Below, piece by piece: positions 1 to 11,836 of a stretch of 64,000 nucleotides of DNA (positions are counted from its first letter, which is position 1; every line of letters starts with the position of its first letter). Origin of the DNA: Muntiacus reevesi (lineage: Eukaryota; Chordata; Mammalia; Artiodactyla; Cervidae); the NCBI RefSeq assembly GCF_963930625.1, contig NC_089257.1, positions 61,888,100-61,952,099 on the forward strand, written 5' to 3'. A program made the translations under genes and the position numbers. The notes below the pieces were generated by a model. The model did no database searches. It was not told the DNA's origin and was given only the letters and a program-made list of their open reading frames with translations.

Positions 1-21
1 CGCCCCGTTCTCTCGCCACAG

Positions 22-134
22 ATAAACTGGTCAGGTGTGGGGGCATAAGCCTGCTGATCCAGAACACCTCGTGGCTGCTGCTGCTGCTGCTCTCCCTGCC
101 TCTCCTGCAGGCCATGGACTTCATCTCCCTCTGA
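22..134 (+). CDS. THY1: THY1 (CD90) last coding exon, partial
   Basis: This is the 3' terminal coding exon of Thy-1, a small GPI-anchored immunoglobulin-superfamily glycoprotein of neurons, thymocytes, fibroblasts and endothelium. A splice acceptor (AG at 20-21) is followed by a frame entered in mid-codon. The frame gives a K-L-V-R-C-G-G segment, an N-T-S sequon, a six-leucine hydrophobic run and the ending D-F-I-S-L before TGA at 132-134. The Cys before Gly-Gly is the known GPI-attachment residue of Thy-1, and the hydrophobic tail is the signal removed on anchoring. The Ig V-like domain and signal peptide lie on exons left of the window. Identity rests on the distinctive tail and on synteny with USP2 and MFRP. 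Confidence 0.93.
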
Positions 135-1265
135 CGGCTCGGGCCCACGGGGCACACAGGAAGCCACAAGGCCCAGTCCAGAGATGCTGCTTCTCTGAGT
201 CGGCTAGCCCCCTTCCCCACAACCCCTCACACACCTTGGGGAGCGACGGGGACCCCTCCCCTCCTAAGGGACTCCAGTGCTGCATGCCATTCCCTCCCCT
301 CCGCCAGTGCCACCTCACACCCCCTCTGCCCGCCACTGGCTACTTGTACTGTTTGTTCCAGAGCTGCTTCCGTCTGGTTTATATTTAGGGCTTAACCTTC
401 CTTTTCTTGGGGTGTTTGTGAACGGGGAAGCCAGGGTTGGAGACCTGATGGAGAGTGAGGGGATGGGAGGGGTGGAAGGATGGAGGGGTATCAGTCCCTG
501 GAGGCCATCATCCTTGCCCACAGGCACCTGAGGCCTGGGAGAGCCCTGCATGAGGAGGGAGAGGGTGTGTCTGGCCCAAGCAGCGGGATGGCGCCTGAAG
601 GCCCCGGATGTGGGGGCACCGCCTCGCGTGGCCCATCGCATGAGGAACACCGAGCGTCGCCATGAGCACTTCCTGCCACAGAAGAATGCCATCTTCTTAC
701 CCTGCCGAGGGGCCCTGGGCCCGGGGTTTGGTCCAGTGACGACACCGATTGTGTAGGAAGCAGTGCTGATGGGTTGGAGGCAGGAGGAGGGTGCATCACC
801 CTCCGCCACCACAGAGGAAGCTACAGCTGGGAGTCCAGTGTCTCTCACTGGCCCGACCAGCAGCTGGGAAGGTGGCAGAGGAGGACAAGGCCCCTCCCGG
901 GCTTATCCCAAGGTCCTATGAGCTTCCAGAACTCAGGCCTGCTGGAGGCCCTGATGGAGACCCACGGAGTTTGGCCCCAGGGTTTCTCCGGGAGGCTCTT
1001 CCCCTCTCCCCCAGCAGTGCCTGAGCCTTCTGACAGCCCCCTGCTCCTTAGGCCTGCCTTCTCAGGGACCTCCGGGGGGGGCCTGAGGCAGGCCACGGGG
1101 TGAGACCCTTGAGTGGGACTTATCTCGAGCGATGGCTTTTCCCAGCACCCAGCTCCCCACCTGGCGGCTCTGCCATGTCTCGTGACCGTGTGTAGTGCCA
1201 GCACAGCTTATGGCATCTCGTTGAGGAAAAAGAATACTGTATAATAAAACCAAGCCTCTGGAATC
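135..1265 (+). other. THY1: THY1 3' untranslated region
   Basis: This is GC-rich, repeat-free sequence running from the THY1 stop to a canonical polyadenylation signal at 1243-1248. Its length of about 1.1 kb is typical for THY1 mRNA. Open frames on both strands here are short and look like composition shadows. Confidence 0.8.
1243..1248 (+). terminator. THY1: THY1 poly(A) signal
   Basis: AATAAA hexamer. Cleavage is expected 10-25 bases downstream, and a T/G-rich stretch (TGTGGGTCTCTGCTTTTCTC) follows from about 1274. Confidence 0.8.
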
Positions 1266-2183
1266 TTCCCACCTGTGGGTCTCTGCTTTTCTCCTCTCTC
1301 CAGGCCTGCCCGCCCCCCTCCCTTAGCCAAGAGGTCCAACCCCCTGCCTTTTGTCCCCCCCCACCACCTTCAGCAGCCCTTCCTCTCCCCGCTGCCTCCA
1401 GGGGTGGACCACTGCACGCCTGGCTTCTCAACCATTCTACCACCACACGTTTGCCCAAAGAAAGGATTATTCCCTCTGTGCGGACTCACCTGCCCACAAC
1501 ACGCTGTGGGCCAAAGGCACTGGTTCTGTGGGCACATGGCACATGGCACTGGTCCAGGATAGGCTAACAAGCACCAGGGTGCAGAGTCTGCCTTTCTCAG
1601 ATGGGCTTGTTCTCAGAAATGCCCCATCAGGTTACATCTGCTACATGGGAGCTGCCCTCATCCACCAGGGTTTGAGGACAAGCATAAGTCCAGCATGGCC
1701 ATAGAGAGCACTGGGGTGGGGAGACAACACAGGCCCATCCCGGGCTCCCTCCCCTAAAATCACTGAGTAAAACGCCAACAGCACTCCCTGGCATCAGGGG
1801 TTAGAACAGCACCGCAGGGTGGCTCTGGGTCCCAGTGGCTGGCAGAGTGACACAGCTCCCAGACATCCTTCCAGGCTCTGCCAGGGCATCTGGGGGAGGA
1901 GAGTGGTGACTACCCAGAATCTGACTCATCTGATATTTAGTGCTGGGTAGGATGATTTTTCGGAGCTTTTGCTTAAAGGCCTAGGATCTAAATTCACGCC
2001 ACCGACTCCCAAGCCCCTAGTGGCCAGGTTAGAAGAGAGCAAGAGAAGCCCCCAAGGAAAAGAAACCGTGTGGCCAACAAGAAACAGAGACCTACCCACC
2101 CCCACATGGTCTGTCAGACATTCAGTACAGGGCGCCTGGCCTGGGCACAGGTCCCTTTTGCTTTGCTTGGTGGTGGTTTCGTC

Positions 2184-2362
2184 CCTAAGTCATGACCAAC
2201 TCTTGCAACCCCATGAACTGTAGCCCGCCAGCCTCCTCCATCCATGGGATTCACCCAGCAAGAATATTGGAGTGGGTTGCCATTTCCTTCTCCAGGGGAT
2301 CTTCTCGACCCAGGGATCGAACCCAGGTCTCCTGCATTGCAGGCAGATTCTTTCCCACTGAG
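2184..2362 (-). mobile_element. Bov-tA/BovA2-type SINE
   Basis: This is the reverse complement of the ruminant SINE built from a tRNA-like head joined to a BovB 3' end. Diagnostic parts are the segment around CCCCATGAACTGTAGCC and the block GGAGTGGGTTGCCATTTCC, followed by the tRNA-derived portion with a B-box-like element. It is diverged and lacks an obvious poly(A) tail. Confidence 0.85.
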
Positions 2363-2899
2363 CTAAAAGAGCCTTTAGCAGGGGAAGGGAATTCAAATGC
2401 TACACTCGGGGTAGTAAGAGTTCAAGTTGGAAGGAACTTTCTGGAAGGAACTGGGAAGCCAAGCCTCGACTGTGAGAAGCCATGAGACCCTGGCACCTGC
2501 GTGAGCCCCCGTGGGGTCTTTGTCACCCTGGCACTGTCCCCCTCAAGAGTTTAGTGCCCCACCCCACAAGGGTCCCTCCACCGCCGTGGGGCGGAGCGGG
2601 AGAAGGAGAGCCCAAGGCCCACAGTGAGTGGGGTTAGAAGATACAGAGGCCATCTGAGGGCCAGGGGCTCCCAGAAGGCAGAGATGGAGAAGAAAGGAAT
2701 AGGCCTGGGCCTGAGAAGGGGCTCAACGACTTAAAAGTCAGAGCTGTCAGGCCTCACAGCACAAGCTGACCCGAAAGACAGGGCTGGGGCTGCGGCGGGC
2801 TCTCAGAGGCAGGCTATGACGGCACTCAGCTCCTCTCGGGTCAAGGCAGGAGAGCCTGAAGGCGCTGCGACACGTCCACGGTGACTTGGCTAATAACAA

Positions 2900-3140
2900 A
2901 GAGGGGTAGTTAGGGACTTTGGGAAGGTCGTGTACACACTGCTGTATTTTAAATGGATAACCAACAAGGACCTGTTGTATGGACCTCTGCTCAGTGTTAT
3001 GTGGCAGCCTGGATGGGAGGGGCCTTTGGGGGAGAATAGGTACAGGCATATGGATGCTGAGTCCCTTCACTGTTCACCAGAAACTACCACGACATTGTTA
3101 ATCGGCTATACCCCAATTCAAAATTAAAAGTTTAAAATTT
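2900..3140 (+). mobile_element. Artiodactyl L1 3'-end-like repeat
   Basis: It contains the recurring segment with ACACTGCTGTATTTTAAATG and ends at an A-rich tail after CGGCTATACCCCAATTC. The same unit recurs at about 12640-12996, 13005-13196 and 51840-52080. I assign it to the 3' end of an artiodactyl L1 lineage from memory of the pattern; the exact subfamily is not determined. Confidence 0.6.
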
Positions 3141-3821
3141 GGGGTGGGGGGGGAAGAGGGCTAGGCCCCAGCCGTCCCTGGTTCCTGCACAGATGCCCAG
3201 GACTCACCCCACCAAGCCCCTTCCCACTCCTCCTCCCCCCTCCCCCACGCCCCCCTCGGCCGTCTAGTTTCCTCCCTTAGGGCACAGAATGCTTGCTCAT
3301 GGAAACAGAAAGAAGCTCCTCTCCACACCTCTGTCACTGAGACAGAGGAACATCTGAACATCTGGTGTGAGTGTCTTCCCAACACCCAGGTGCTCCCTCA
3401 CGAAGGGCAAGGGGATCACCATGGGGAGACGCAGGGACTCTCTCTGGCCAACCAATAAATGTACCCAGCATCCAGGGGACCCATGACATGCGTCCTCCAG
3501 CCACCCTACCCCCCCACCCACCCACCGCCACCAGCACGATGTTCCTGTCCTATGTCTGCAACTCCCATGTTGTGATGAGCAGGCTTCTCTACATGTGAAG
3601 GAAGCAAGTCCCACGTTAGGAGTCAACCACTTTCTCATCTATCATTAAGGAATCTGTGGGGCTGGAGTCCTGAGTTCTGGCAAAGCGTGACAAAGGTCCT
3701 CCCTCCTGCTAATCCAGCAAGGATTCAGGACAAAGGTGGGACTGCCTCCTGCCCAGGGCTCTCAGGGTCCAAATATGCCCACCCCTCGGGAGGATCATGT
3801 CCTGTGAAGACTCCCAGAAGG

Positions 3822-4136
3822 ATTTCCCTGGTCGCTCAGTGGTAAGAGAATCTGCCTGCCAATGCAGGGGACTGGGATTCAATCCCCAGTCTGGGAAGAT
3901 TCCACATGACGAAGGGGAATTAAGCCTGTGCGCCACAACTACTGAGCCTGTGCTCTAGAGCCCTGGAGCCGCAACTACTGCGGCCTCGAGCCCGTGTTCT
4001 GCAACGAGAGACACCACCGAGATGAGAAGTTCACCCACAGCAACTACAGAGCAGCCCTCGCTCACCGCAACTAGAGAAAGCCCACTGCACACAGCAGCAA
4101 AAACCCAGCACAGCCAAAAATTTTTTAAAAAAAGAC
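3822..4136 (+). mobile_element. Cetartiodactyl tRNA-type SINE (CHR-like), long form
   Basis: It begins with a GGATTTCCCTGGTCGCTCAG head and carries the A/B box tRNA-like portion. An internal CAACTACTGAGCCTGTGCTC block follows, and the end is CACAGCCAAAAA plus A-rich tail. Shorter copies of the same family occur through the window. Confidence 0.75.
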
Positions 4137-4446
4137 TCTTGGGAGGCATCTTTGCCCGGCAGAGGGAAGACCTGGGGACAGGGAAAGTATGGAAATGGGC
4201 ATATGCTGGGGAGGGCAGAGTAGAACCAACAGGAGAGTTCTGCAGAGGCCAAGTGTGGCTCCACCCTGGAAGGGCCACTGATGGCCGGCCTGGCCCAGCA
4301 GCGGAGGTGGGAGTGCCCGGCAGTGCGCATGGTCAGAGGAGGTCATTCAAATAGCCTCTGGTATTCAGTGGAAACCTGAGCTAGAAGATTCTAGTCACTT
4401 CACCCTTCAATGCCTCACTTCTCTGATTTCCAAAATAAGATGGAGG

Positions 4447-4545
4447 AAACTCCCTGGTGGTCCAGTGGATTCCACACCCCCCACTGCAGCGAACTAAGAT
4501 CCTGCAAGCTTTGCAGCGCAGCCAAAAATAAAATAAAAAATAAAA
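4447..4545 (+). mobile_element. tRNA-type SINE, short copy
   Basis: The head AAACTCCCTGGTGGTCCAG is followed shortly by GCAGCCAAAAATAAAATAAA. It is an internally deleted CHR-like SINE with an (AAATA)n tail. Confidence 0.75.
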
Positions 4546-4906
4546 TCAGATGGTAGCACTGGAACATTTATTTGTACAACAAATGTTAAGTACCTAGCTG
4601 TGTGAAGAGGTAAAAGACACTGCCCCTGGCTGAAGGAATCTACAGCCCAGTAAGAAGTCAGGAATTGATTTCAACACAGTGATTGTTGCTAGGAGGCAGC
4701 AAAGCTGTGGCAGATTGCTTAGTGGTGTCCCAACATGCATTCTCGTCTACTTTCTCAGCAATAGAACCCACAAATTTGAACTAGAATAAAGACCACATTT
4801 GATCAGAATAAAGACTACATTTCTCAGCTCCCTTGTAGCAAGATGTGCACATATGGCTAAGTTCTGTCCAATGGAACATTAACACAAAATAATGAGTATA
4901 ATTTCT

Positions 4907-5095
4907 ATGTATGTATGTTCAGTCACTCAGTCATGTCTGACTCTGTGACCCCATGGACTGTAGCCTGCCAAACTCCTCTGTCCATGGAATTTTCTAGGCA
5001 AGAATACGGGATTGAGCTGCAATATTCTTCTCCAGGGGATCGTCTCGACCCAGGAATCAAACTCATGTCTCCTGCATTGCAAGCAGAGAAGTGCT
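4907..5095 (-). mobile_element. Bov-tA SINE
   Basis: This is a reverse-orientation copy with the CAGTCACTCAGTCATGTCTG start and the CTCCTCTGTCCATGGAATTT block. It is moderately diverged. Confidence 0.85.
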
Positions 5096-5344
5096 CTTAA
5101 ATGGAGAATGTGTACTTTTCAACCCTTTTCATCTTCATGCTGGCTGAAATGTGGAGCTGATGGCTAGAACTGGAGCAACCATCTTGGACTCTAAGATAGA
5201 AGTTGTATGCTATGCTCGGATTCCTAGTGATGGTAGAGCCACTGGAGAAGCCAGGGAATACTGTGTTGGAGCAACTGTTACTTGGAATTTCTGCACTCAC
5301 AACTGGACCAAAATGTACCCTTAAAAAGAAGTTGCTATTTAACA

Positions 5345-5640
5345 CAACTTAACTATATGCTTAAAAATGGTTAAGATAGTAAATTTTATATATATTTTTA
5401 TACCACACACACACAAAAAAAAAGCCAAAAATCAAATTCAGAGAGACAGAAAGTAAAATGGTGGTTGCCAGAGGCTGAGGGGAGGGGGGAGGAGGGATGG
5501 GGAGTCATTATTTAATGGGTACAGAGTTTCAGTTCTGCAAGATGAAAAGCATTCTGGAGATGGATGATGGCAGTTTCACAACAATGGAAGTGTACCTAAC
5601 GCTACCAAACTGTTTTATGTATTTTAACACAATTTTTTTT
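5345..5640. repeat. Old LINE-derived fragment with short CA/A tract
   Basis: The stretch around TATGCTTAAAAATGGTTAAG, a short CA run and poly(A) near 5405-5422, and the following block with ATGGTGGTTGCCAGAGGCTG resemble the 3' portion of old L1 elements common in mammals. Family assignment is tentative. Confidence 0.4.
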
Positions 5641-6002
5641 TTAAGTAAACAAGGGAACTTTCTGCTGTGTTTATGTGAGCACTTACATTTGTAAAATGCA
5701 TTTTAGAGTCTTAACTGTGTCAGGAAGTAAAAAGGTCAGAGAGTGGGCAGATTACACATAGAAAGAGAAGGTACAGGGGGCCAAAAACTGACAGGCCAGC
5801 AGGCTGGAAGGAGCATCCACGTGATTGTTGAAATCATGGATAATGATGGGCAGGAAGCCACTGAGCCAGGAGGCAGCCGTGACCTGGGACCAGCAGGTGG
5901 CAGCAGTGAGGAAGGCTGGCAGTAGGCATCCAGAGGCCAGTGGATTCCTCCACAGGGAGGAAGGCAGCAAGGACACGGCCCCCACCTGTTGCGGGTTGCA
6001 GT

Positions 6003-6594
6003 GTTCAGTTCAGTTCAGTTCAGTTGCTCAGTCGTGTGTGACTCTGCAACCCCATGAATCGCAGCACGCCAGGCCTCCCTGTCCATCACTAACTCCTGGA
6101 GTTTACTCAAACTCATGCCTATCGAGTTGGTGATGCCATCCAACCATCTGATCCTCTGTCATCCGCTTCTCCTCCTGCCCCCAATCCCTCCCAGCATCAG
6201 GGTCTTTTCTAATGAGTCAGCTCTTCGCATGAGGTGGCCAAAGTATTGGAGTTTCAGCTTCAGCATCAGTCCTTCCAATGAACACCCAGGACTGATCGCC
6301 TTTAGGATGGACTGGTTGGATGTCCTTGCAGTCCAAGGGACTCTCAAGAGTCTTCTCCAATACCACAGTTCAAAAACATCAATTCTTCAGTGCTCACCTT
6401 TCTTCACAGTCCAACTCTCACATCTATACATGACCACTGGAAAAACCATAGCCTTAACTAGATGGACCTTTGTTGGCAAAGTAATGTCTCTGCTTTTTAA
6501 TATGTTATCTAGGTTGGTCATAACTTTCCTTCCAAGGAGTAACGTCTTTTAATTTCATTGCTGCAATCACCATCTGCAGTGATTTTGGGTTTGA
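6003..6594 (-). mobile_element. BovB LINE 3' end
   Basis: This is the reverse complement of the BovB (RTE) 3' terminus. It starts with the characteristic iterated GTTCA units at 6006-6026, runs through the segment with AGTATTGGAGTTTCAGCTTC and ends near ATCTGCAGTGATTTTGGG. The translated frame is a fragment of the reverse-transcriptase region in antisense and is not a gene. Confidence 0.9.
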
Positions 6595-6599
6595 AGGGT

Positions 6600-7190
6600 A
6601 GCCTCCTTCAAAAAGATACATTCAAGTCCTGATCCCCATGACCCATGAATGAAGCCCTATTTGGAAACTGGGTTTTTTCAGATGTAATCAAGCTAAAATG
6701 AAGTCATAGAATCATACAGTCATACCATGGACTGTAGCCCACCAGGTTCCTCTGTCCATGGGATTTCCCAGGCAAGAATACTGGAGTGGGTTGCCATTCC
6801 CTTCCCCAGGGGATCTTCCCAACCCAGGGATCCTGCATTGCAGAGAGATTCTTTACCTTCTGGGCCACTAGGGAAGCCCATAGGATTAGAGTGAACCCTA
6901 ATCCAAAGATTGGTGTCCTTATGAGAAAGGGAAATTTGAACAGAGAAACAGGAGACACAGAGAGGATAGCCATGTGAAGATGGAGGAAAGACTGGAGTGG
7001 TGCTGCCCCCAGCCAAGGATCACCGGGGGCCACCAGAAGCTGGAAGAGGCCAGGAAGGACCCTCCCCTAGAGGCTTCAGAGGGAGCGTGGCCCTGGAAGC
7101 ACCTTGATTTTGGACTTCTGGCCAAACGTGTAAGTCTAAAAAAAAAAAACATTTCTGTTGCTTTAAGAGACGGTCATTTGTCCCGGCAGC
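6600..7190 (+). repeat. Ancient interspersed repeat split by a SINE
   Basis: The left part (about 6600-6712) has the TTGGAAACTGGGTTTTTTCA and CAGATGTAATCAAG motifs. The right part (about 6885-7190) continues with GGTGTCCTTATGAG and CATGTGAAGATGGAGG, the normal order of a widespread mammalian repeat. The Bov-tA copy at 6714-6880 lies between the halves, so it inserted later. Confidence 0.5.
6714..6880 (-). mobile_element. Bov-tA/BovA2 SINE, truncated
   Basis: It contains CCATGGACTGTAGCCCACC and the GGAGTGGGTTGCCATTCCC block in reverse orientation, and ends at GGGCCACTAGGGAAGCCC. It interrupts the older repeat at 6600-7190. Confidence 0.85.
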
Positions 7191-7224
7191 CCTAGGACAC
7201 CCAAACCCCACCTCCTAATCCTGA

Positions 7225-7425
7225 GATGTGTGAGGGATGGAGTAAAAGCAGACTCCATTGGAAGAGGGGAGGGAAGCTCTGGAGGGAAGGGAGATACATA
7301 CACACACATATATATACACACATACATACACACACACACAAATATATAATTATGGCTGATTCGCATTGCTGTGTGGCAGAGGCCAACACAACAGGGTAAA
7401 GCAATTATCTTCCAGTTTAAAAAAA
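7225..7425 (+). repeat. L1 tail-like fragment with (CA/TA)n microsatellite
   Basis: An alternating CA/TA tract occupies about 7294-7347. The following segment, with CTGTGTGGCAGAGGCCAACA, resembles the terminal part of bovine L1 3'UTRs. The tract is a plausible length polymorphism. Confidence 0.5.
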
Positions 7426-8869
7426 GGCAGATTCCACTGAAGGAGGCCTCAAGGGAAACAATGTCCTCAAAGGACAATGGGTTTCACTGAAGGCCGGCAC
7501 TTAGACTCTCCAGAGAAAGGGCTGAGAACAAAGCAGAGCTTGTCCACCCCAGAGAAGCGTCCGGGGGTGAGAGGGTTTTGGGGAGGTGGGGACGGGAACT
7601 GGCTCAGGCAAGGAGATGCCACAGAAGAGAAATGCTGAGTTCTCTGGACCACTGGTGACTGAGCCGGACAGGGAGGACAGGGCCTGAGGCGCTCACTATG
7701 GGATGGTGGGCAGTCAGTTTAATTATGGCCTGACACTTGGTCCCACTGACCTGGGCTCTTGGGGCGTCAGCTGCAGCCTCGGCACATTAGGACACTGCCG
7801 CCTCCTGCGGTGGGGCCTTCTGGGACAGCTCCAGCCCCACACATGGTGACCAGCCTCTTGGCGCCTCCGTATCCTCTGATAACGACAGCCAGCCTCACAG
7901 CTCTGGGTTCAGGCTTTGGGCTTTAAAGCCTCATGGCTTTCTGCCATCTAGACCCTAGCTGTCCAGTATGGTAGCCACTAGCCACATGTGGGTATTTAGA
8001 CATAAACAAGTAAATTAAATTTTCAGTTCCTCAGCCGCAACAGCCACACTTCAAGCGCGCAACAGCACATGAGGCTGGTGATGTTCCCTCCTCACAGAAA
8101 GCTCCATTGGACGCAGCTGGACCAGGCCAAGGGCAGGAACCATGGTGGTCTGAACCTCTGCCCTTATGAAGCAGAGCTATTCACCTCAGCCAGACTTGTG
8201 AAGAGGAGGAGGGCCTGTAATAGGGACACCCCTCAGCCTTGCTCCCTCAGGTGAGGGTCAGCTCCAGCAACGCTCTGAGCACACCAACCCCTCAGAGCCC
8301 AGAACACAGTGTCAGGAAACCCAGAAAGGGGAAAGCTTCTCCTCCCTGAGAGTCTAAGACCCATCACCCCCCATTCTTTACTTCCTGTCTCAGCACAGCT
8401 AACAGCGGAAAGTCCACTTCCTTCAGAGGCATGGGCTGGGGTACGCCTCTAACCCTAAGAGGCCACCCACACCCAGACTCATGACACACGCCAACTCAGT
8501 TCATTTGAAAATGTCTGTGATAGCCGGCCATCTGGGCCCTGAGCAGGCCTGAAGGACATCCACCACCCACCAGCTCCCTCTCACCTTCTAGCACCTCCTG
8601 CCCCCGCTCCCCGGGTCCCTGTCTCACACCTCAGACCCAGCCAGGGCACTCGAAACTCAGAGCCAAGGCATACTTTCTCCCCAGCGCCTTCTAAAAAAGC
8701 TAGAAGGCCAGAAAACAATTCCCACCCGCCAGATCTAACAACCCTCTCAGTTCAGTGCTCCAGGGGAAATTAAAACCTCTTTGTGGTGATTTTCCCAAAG
8801 CAAAGAATCAGTCAGCCCCGGTGGGAAGTCCCTCCCTCTCTATAAACTGAAAATGTGCTTGCAACTTTT

Positions 8870-9016
8870 TCAAAAATATATTTATTATTTTTATTTGACG
8901 TCGCCGGGTCTTTAGTTGGAGCATATGGAATCTAGTTCCCTGACCAGGGAACAAACCCAGGCCCCCTGCATTGGGAACACGGAGTCTTAGCCACTGGACT
9001 GCCAGGAAAGCCCCTG
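8870..9016 (-). mobile_element. CHR-like tRNA SINE
   Basis: Reverse orientation. It carries GGAATCTAGTTCCCTGACC, then GAACAAACCCAGGCCCCC, then GGACTGCCAGGAAAGCCCC. Confidence 0.8.
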
Positions 9017-9585
9017 TGCTGGCCGCCTTTAAAGGATGGTTTTTCCTGCTTCTCCTTACCAAGGTATCAAAAATCATAGGGTCTGATCTCAGGCCGGCAC
9101 CCTTTGTAAAGGATTCCACAAAGTCGGCTTGGAGACCATGAGGGAATGAGACAGTGGGGCCATAGCATCTGGAAATCCTAAAGCTCGGGAGACATGCCTG
9201 CAGAAGGCACCGAGCATGAAGAGAAACCCTAACATGTCACCTGCATTGAAACCAACTAGACTCTTGAAACTGCAGGGAAACCCCAAAGAAGTGAAACCAC
9301 CCAGGGATGACAAATAGAAATTATAATATACATATTACTGCTAACTTCAGATTTGTAAAATGTTACTGACACTTCCTTTAGTTCGATTGCTAAATGTTAG
9401 TGTTGATTTTAGTCAAGATAAAATATTTATCAGACGTTGGATATGTCACTCAGTCTTTCTAAACTTATTTTATTAAAGGTCTTCAACCATAAAAACTTCA
9501 CATTGTTTTCCTGAAACCTGACCCTCAGGATTGGGAAAAAAATTTTGCCAAACCAGGAGAAATATGAGAATGAAACTCTGGGAAC

Positions 9586-9760
9586 TGCCCTGGCAATCTA
9601 GTGGTTAAGACTTTGCCTTCCAATGCAGGGTTGGGGGGAGCCAAAATCCCACATGCCTCATAACCAGAAAACTAAAACAGAAAACAGAAACAATGTTGTA
9701 GCAAATTCAATAAAAACTTTAAAAATGGTCAACACCAAAAAAAATCTTAAAAAAAAAACA
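9586..9760 (+). mobile_element. CHR-like tRNA SINE, degraded
   Basis: It has a GAACTGCCCTGGCAATCTAG head, GTGGTTAAGACTTTGCC and an A-rich 3' part. It is more diverged than its neighbours. Confidence 0.65.
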
Positions 9761-9985
9761 CAAAAACTTGGAACTAAGAAGCAACGGAGGCAGTAAGAGG
9801 GGAACCTGAGGGGAACAAAAGAAAGAGAATAAAAAAGACATAGTCCCCACAAGATGCAGTGAATACAGTACGATGATATTTTCAAATTTTACTTTTGTTG
9901 GTTTCCCTTTACCCCTATAGCCTTACTTTAACCAGCCAAAGTTTTGTGCTCATGCCTCAGTAAAAGGACGTGACAGCAAAAACCA

Positions 9986-10262
9986 GGGGGCAGGGCTTCC
10001 CTTGTAGCTAAGTGGTGGAGAATCCAGAAGATCCCACAAGCCGCAGAGTGGCTAAGTCTATGCGCTACAACTACTGAGCCTGTGCCCTAGAGCCCAGGAA
10101 ACACAGCTACTGAAGCCCACGTGCCCTAGAGCCCATGTTTTGCAATGAGAAAAGCCACCACAAAGGGAAGACTGGGCTCTGCAACTAGAAAAAAGCCCAC
10201 ACAACAACGAAGACCCAACACAGTCAAAAATAAATACATAAGAAAATTATTTTTTTTTTAAA
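9986..10262 (+). mobile_element. CHR-like tRNA SINE, long form
   Basis: GGGCTTCCCTTGTAGCTAAG opens the element. CTACAACTACTGAGCCTGTG and ACCCAACACAGTCAAAAAT follow in the same order as in the copy at 3822. Confidence 0.75.
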
Positions 10263-10753
10263 AAGGGGGGAAAATGGGAAGCCAGTTCTGGCCTTTATGC
10301 TCCATTAGCCTAGACCAATCACAAGACAGAAAGGACTCACAGCCTGGAGAGAAGGTGTGGAGAAGATGTCTTGGGTAAAGCCAGGCCTCCCATTGGCATG
10401 ACCACCAGCACCACCTGCATACACAAGCCAGAGGCGAAGCCCAGAGACAGAAAAAAACCCAGAGAAGGTTTTGAGATCTGACCACAAGGGGGCCTACCAC
10501 CCAGCCAGGGGTAGATCCTAAGATAAAGGACAGGGAGAGGAAGTGACTGCAGAGAGCAGCCTATTTTGGAGAGAGCTGGAACCTTGGAGAGCATTATGCT
10601 TTCTCCTGCTATTCTGGGGCCTGGAATAGGCAGAATAATTCTCACGTGTCCAAGATTGACCAAAGGGCAGCAGAGACACATCAGACCTAGTGAGGTCACA
10701 CAAGCAGGAACCAGGCAGCATACATCCCAGCAGACACTTGGGTGGCCATTTAA

Positions 10754-10837
10754 TATTGGGCTGGCCAAAAGGTTCACATGGGTTCTTCCATAACATCTTA
10801 CAGAAAAACCCAAACGAACTTTTTGGCCAACCCAATA
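10754..10837. mobile_element. Mariner-derived MITE (84 bp, complete)
   Basis: It is a short non-coding element whose two 31-base ends are inverted repeats, matching at 26 of 31 positions by my reading. The ends run TATTGGGCTGGCCAAAAGGT and, from the other strand, TATTGGGTTGGCCAAAAAGT, so both termini carry the TA typical of mariner insertion. This matches the abundant ruminant mariner MITE. It has no transposase and could fold as a hairpin. Confidence 0.85.
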
Positions 10838-11019
10838 ACAAGGGCCACTTCCTCCAGGGCTTTAGTAAATATGCATGGGACACCCCTCAGAGTTCAGGCA
10901 ATCCTTGAAGAAAGGAAGGGCAACTCCATCAACGGACTGAAACTCAGTTGTCCACCACTCCAGTTAAATAGCGGCTGGCTCCACATAGAACGGTTTCCCA
11001 AGTAGGTCAGTAGGAAAGA

Positions 11020-11215
11020 ATTCACCCGCCAAGGAGGAGACTCAGGTTCAATCCCTGGGTCAGGAAGATCCCCTGGAGAAGGAAATGGCAACCCACTCCA
11101 GTGTATTCTTGCCTGGGAAAACACATGGACAGAGCAGCCTGGCAAGCTACAGTCCATGGAGTCGCAGAGTCAGACACGACCTAGCAACTAAACAGCAGCC
11201 ACACAGAAATGTAGC
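11020..11215 (+). mobile_element. Bov-tA/BovA2 SINE
   Basis: Forward copy containing GGAAGATCCCCTGGAGAAGG and GCTACAGTCCATGGAGTCGC, ending with CAGACACGACCTAGCAAC. It is near full length. Confidence 0.88.
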
Positions 11216-11616
11216 CATATTACAAAAAAAAAAGTTAGTTTCCTGTATATCTGAGTTGGTAGACTAAGAGAATAGCTCTGTTTGAGAACTATGGGAGGAG
11301 GGAAGTTGAAAACTAGCAAATATTTGGTAGTAAACTAGATAGATGATGCCACCATTCATAGATGTGGGGATTAAAGGAAGGGGAGCAATGGAATGGAAAA
11401 TGGCAAGTTTAAAGGTTCAGACACGATTGAGGTACTGATGTGATATCCAAGGGTATGTCAGGAGGCAGTTGGATGACTATGACCGGTACTCAGGAGTGAG
11501 TACACGTTTGGGCATCATCAGTCCATACAAGTAATAGCTGATGGATGAGCGGGAGATCAGAGGAGCTCAGACGCTCACTACATGCCAAGTGCCACTGAAA
11601 GCTTTTTGTTTATATG

Positions 11617-11742
11617 AACTTTTCTTTTTTCACCATGCCATATGGCTTACGGGATCTTAGTTCCCTGATGAGGGATTGAACCTGCACCCTCGGCAGTGAA
11701 AGTATGGGGTTCTGACCACTGGACTGCCCGAGAATTTCCTAT
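11617..11742 (-). mobile_element. CHR-like tRNA SINE
   Basis: Reverse copy with GGGATCTTAGTTCCCTGATG, GGGATTGAACCTGCACCC and CCACTGGACTGCCCGAGAA. Confidence 0.8.
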
Positions 11743-11836
11743 ATGAACCCATTTAGCCCTCAAATCAACTCCATGAGGAAGCAGATACTACCATCCCCAT
11801 TTTTTTAAATATCTTGATATGCACACACTGCTATAT

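Noticed and set aside
6115..6552. 145-codon frame resembling a conserved protein
   Set aside because: It is the antisense of a BovB 3' end. The same peptide recurs at 18267 and 15134 on other BovB copies.
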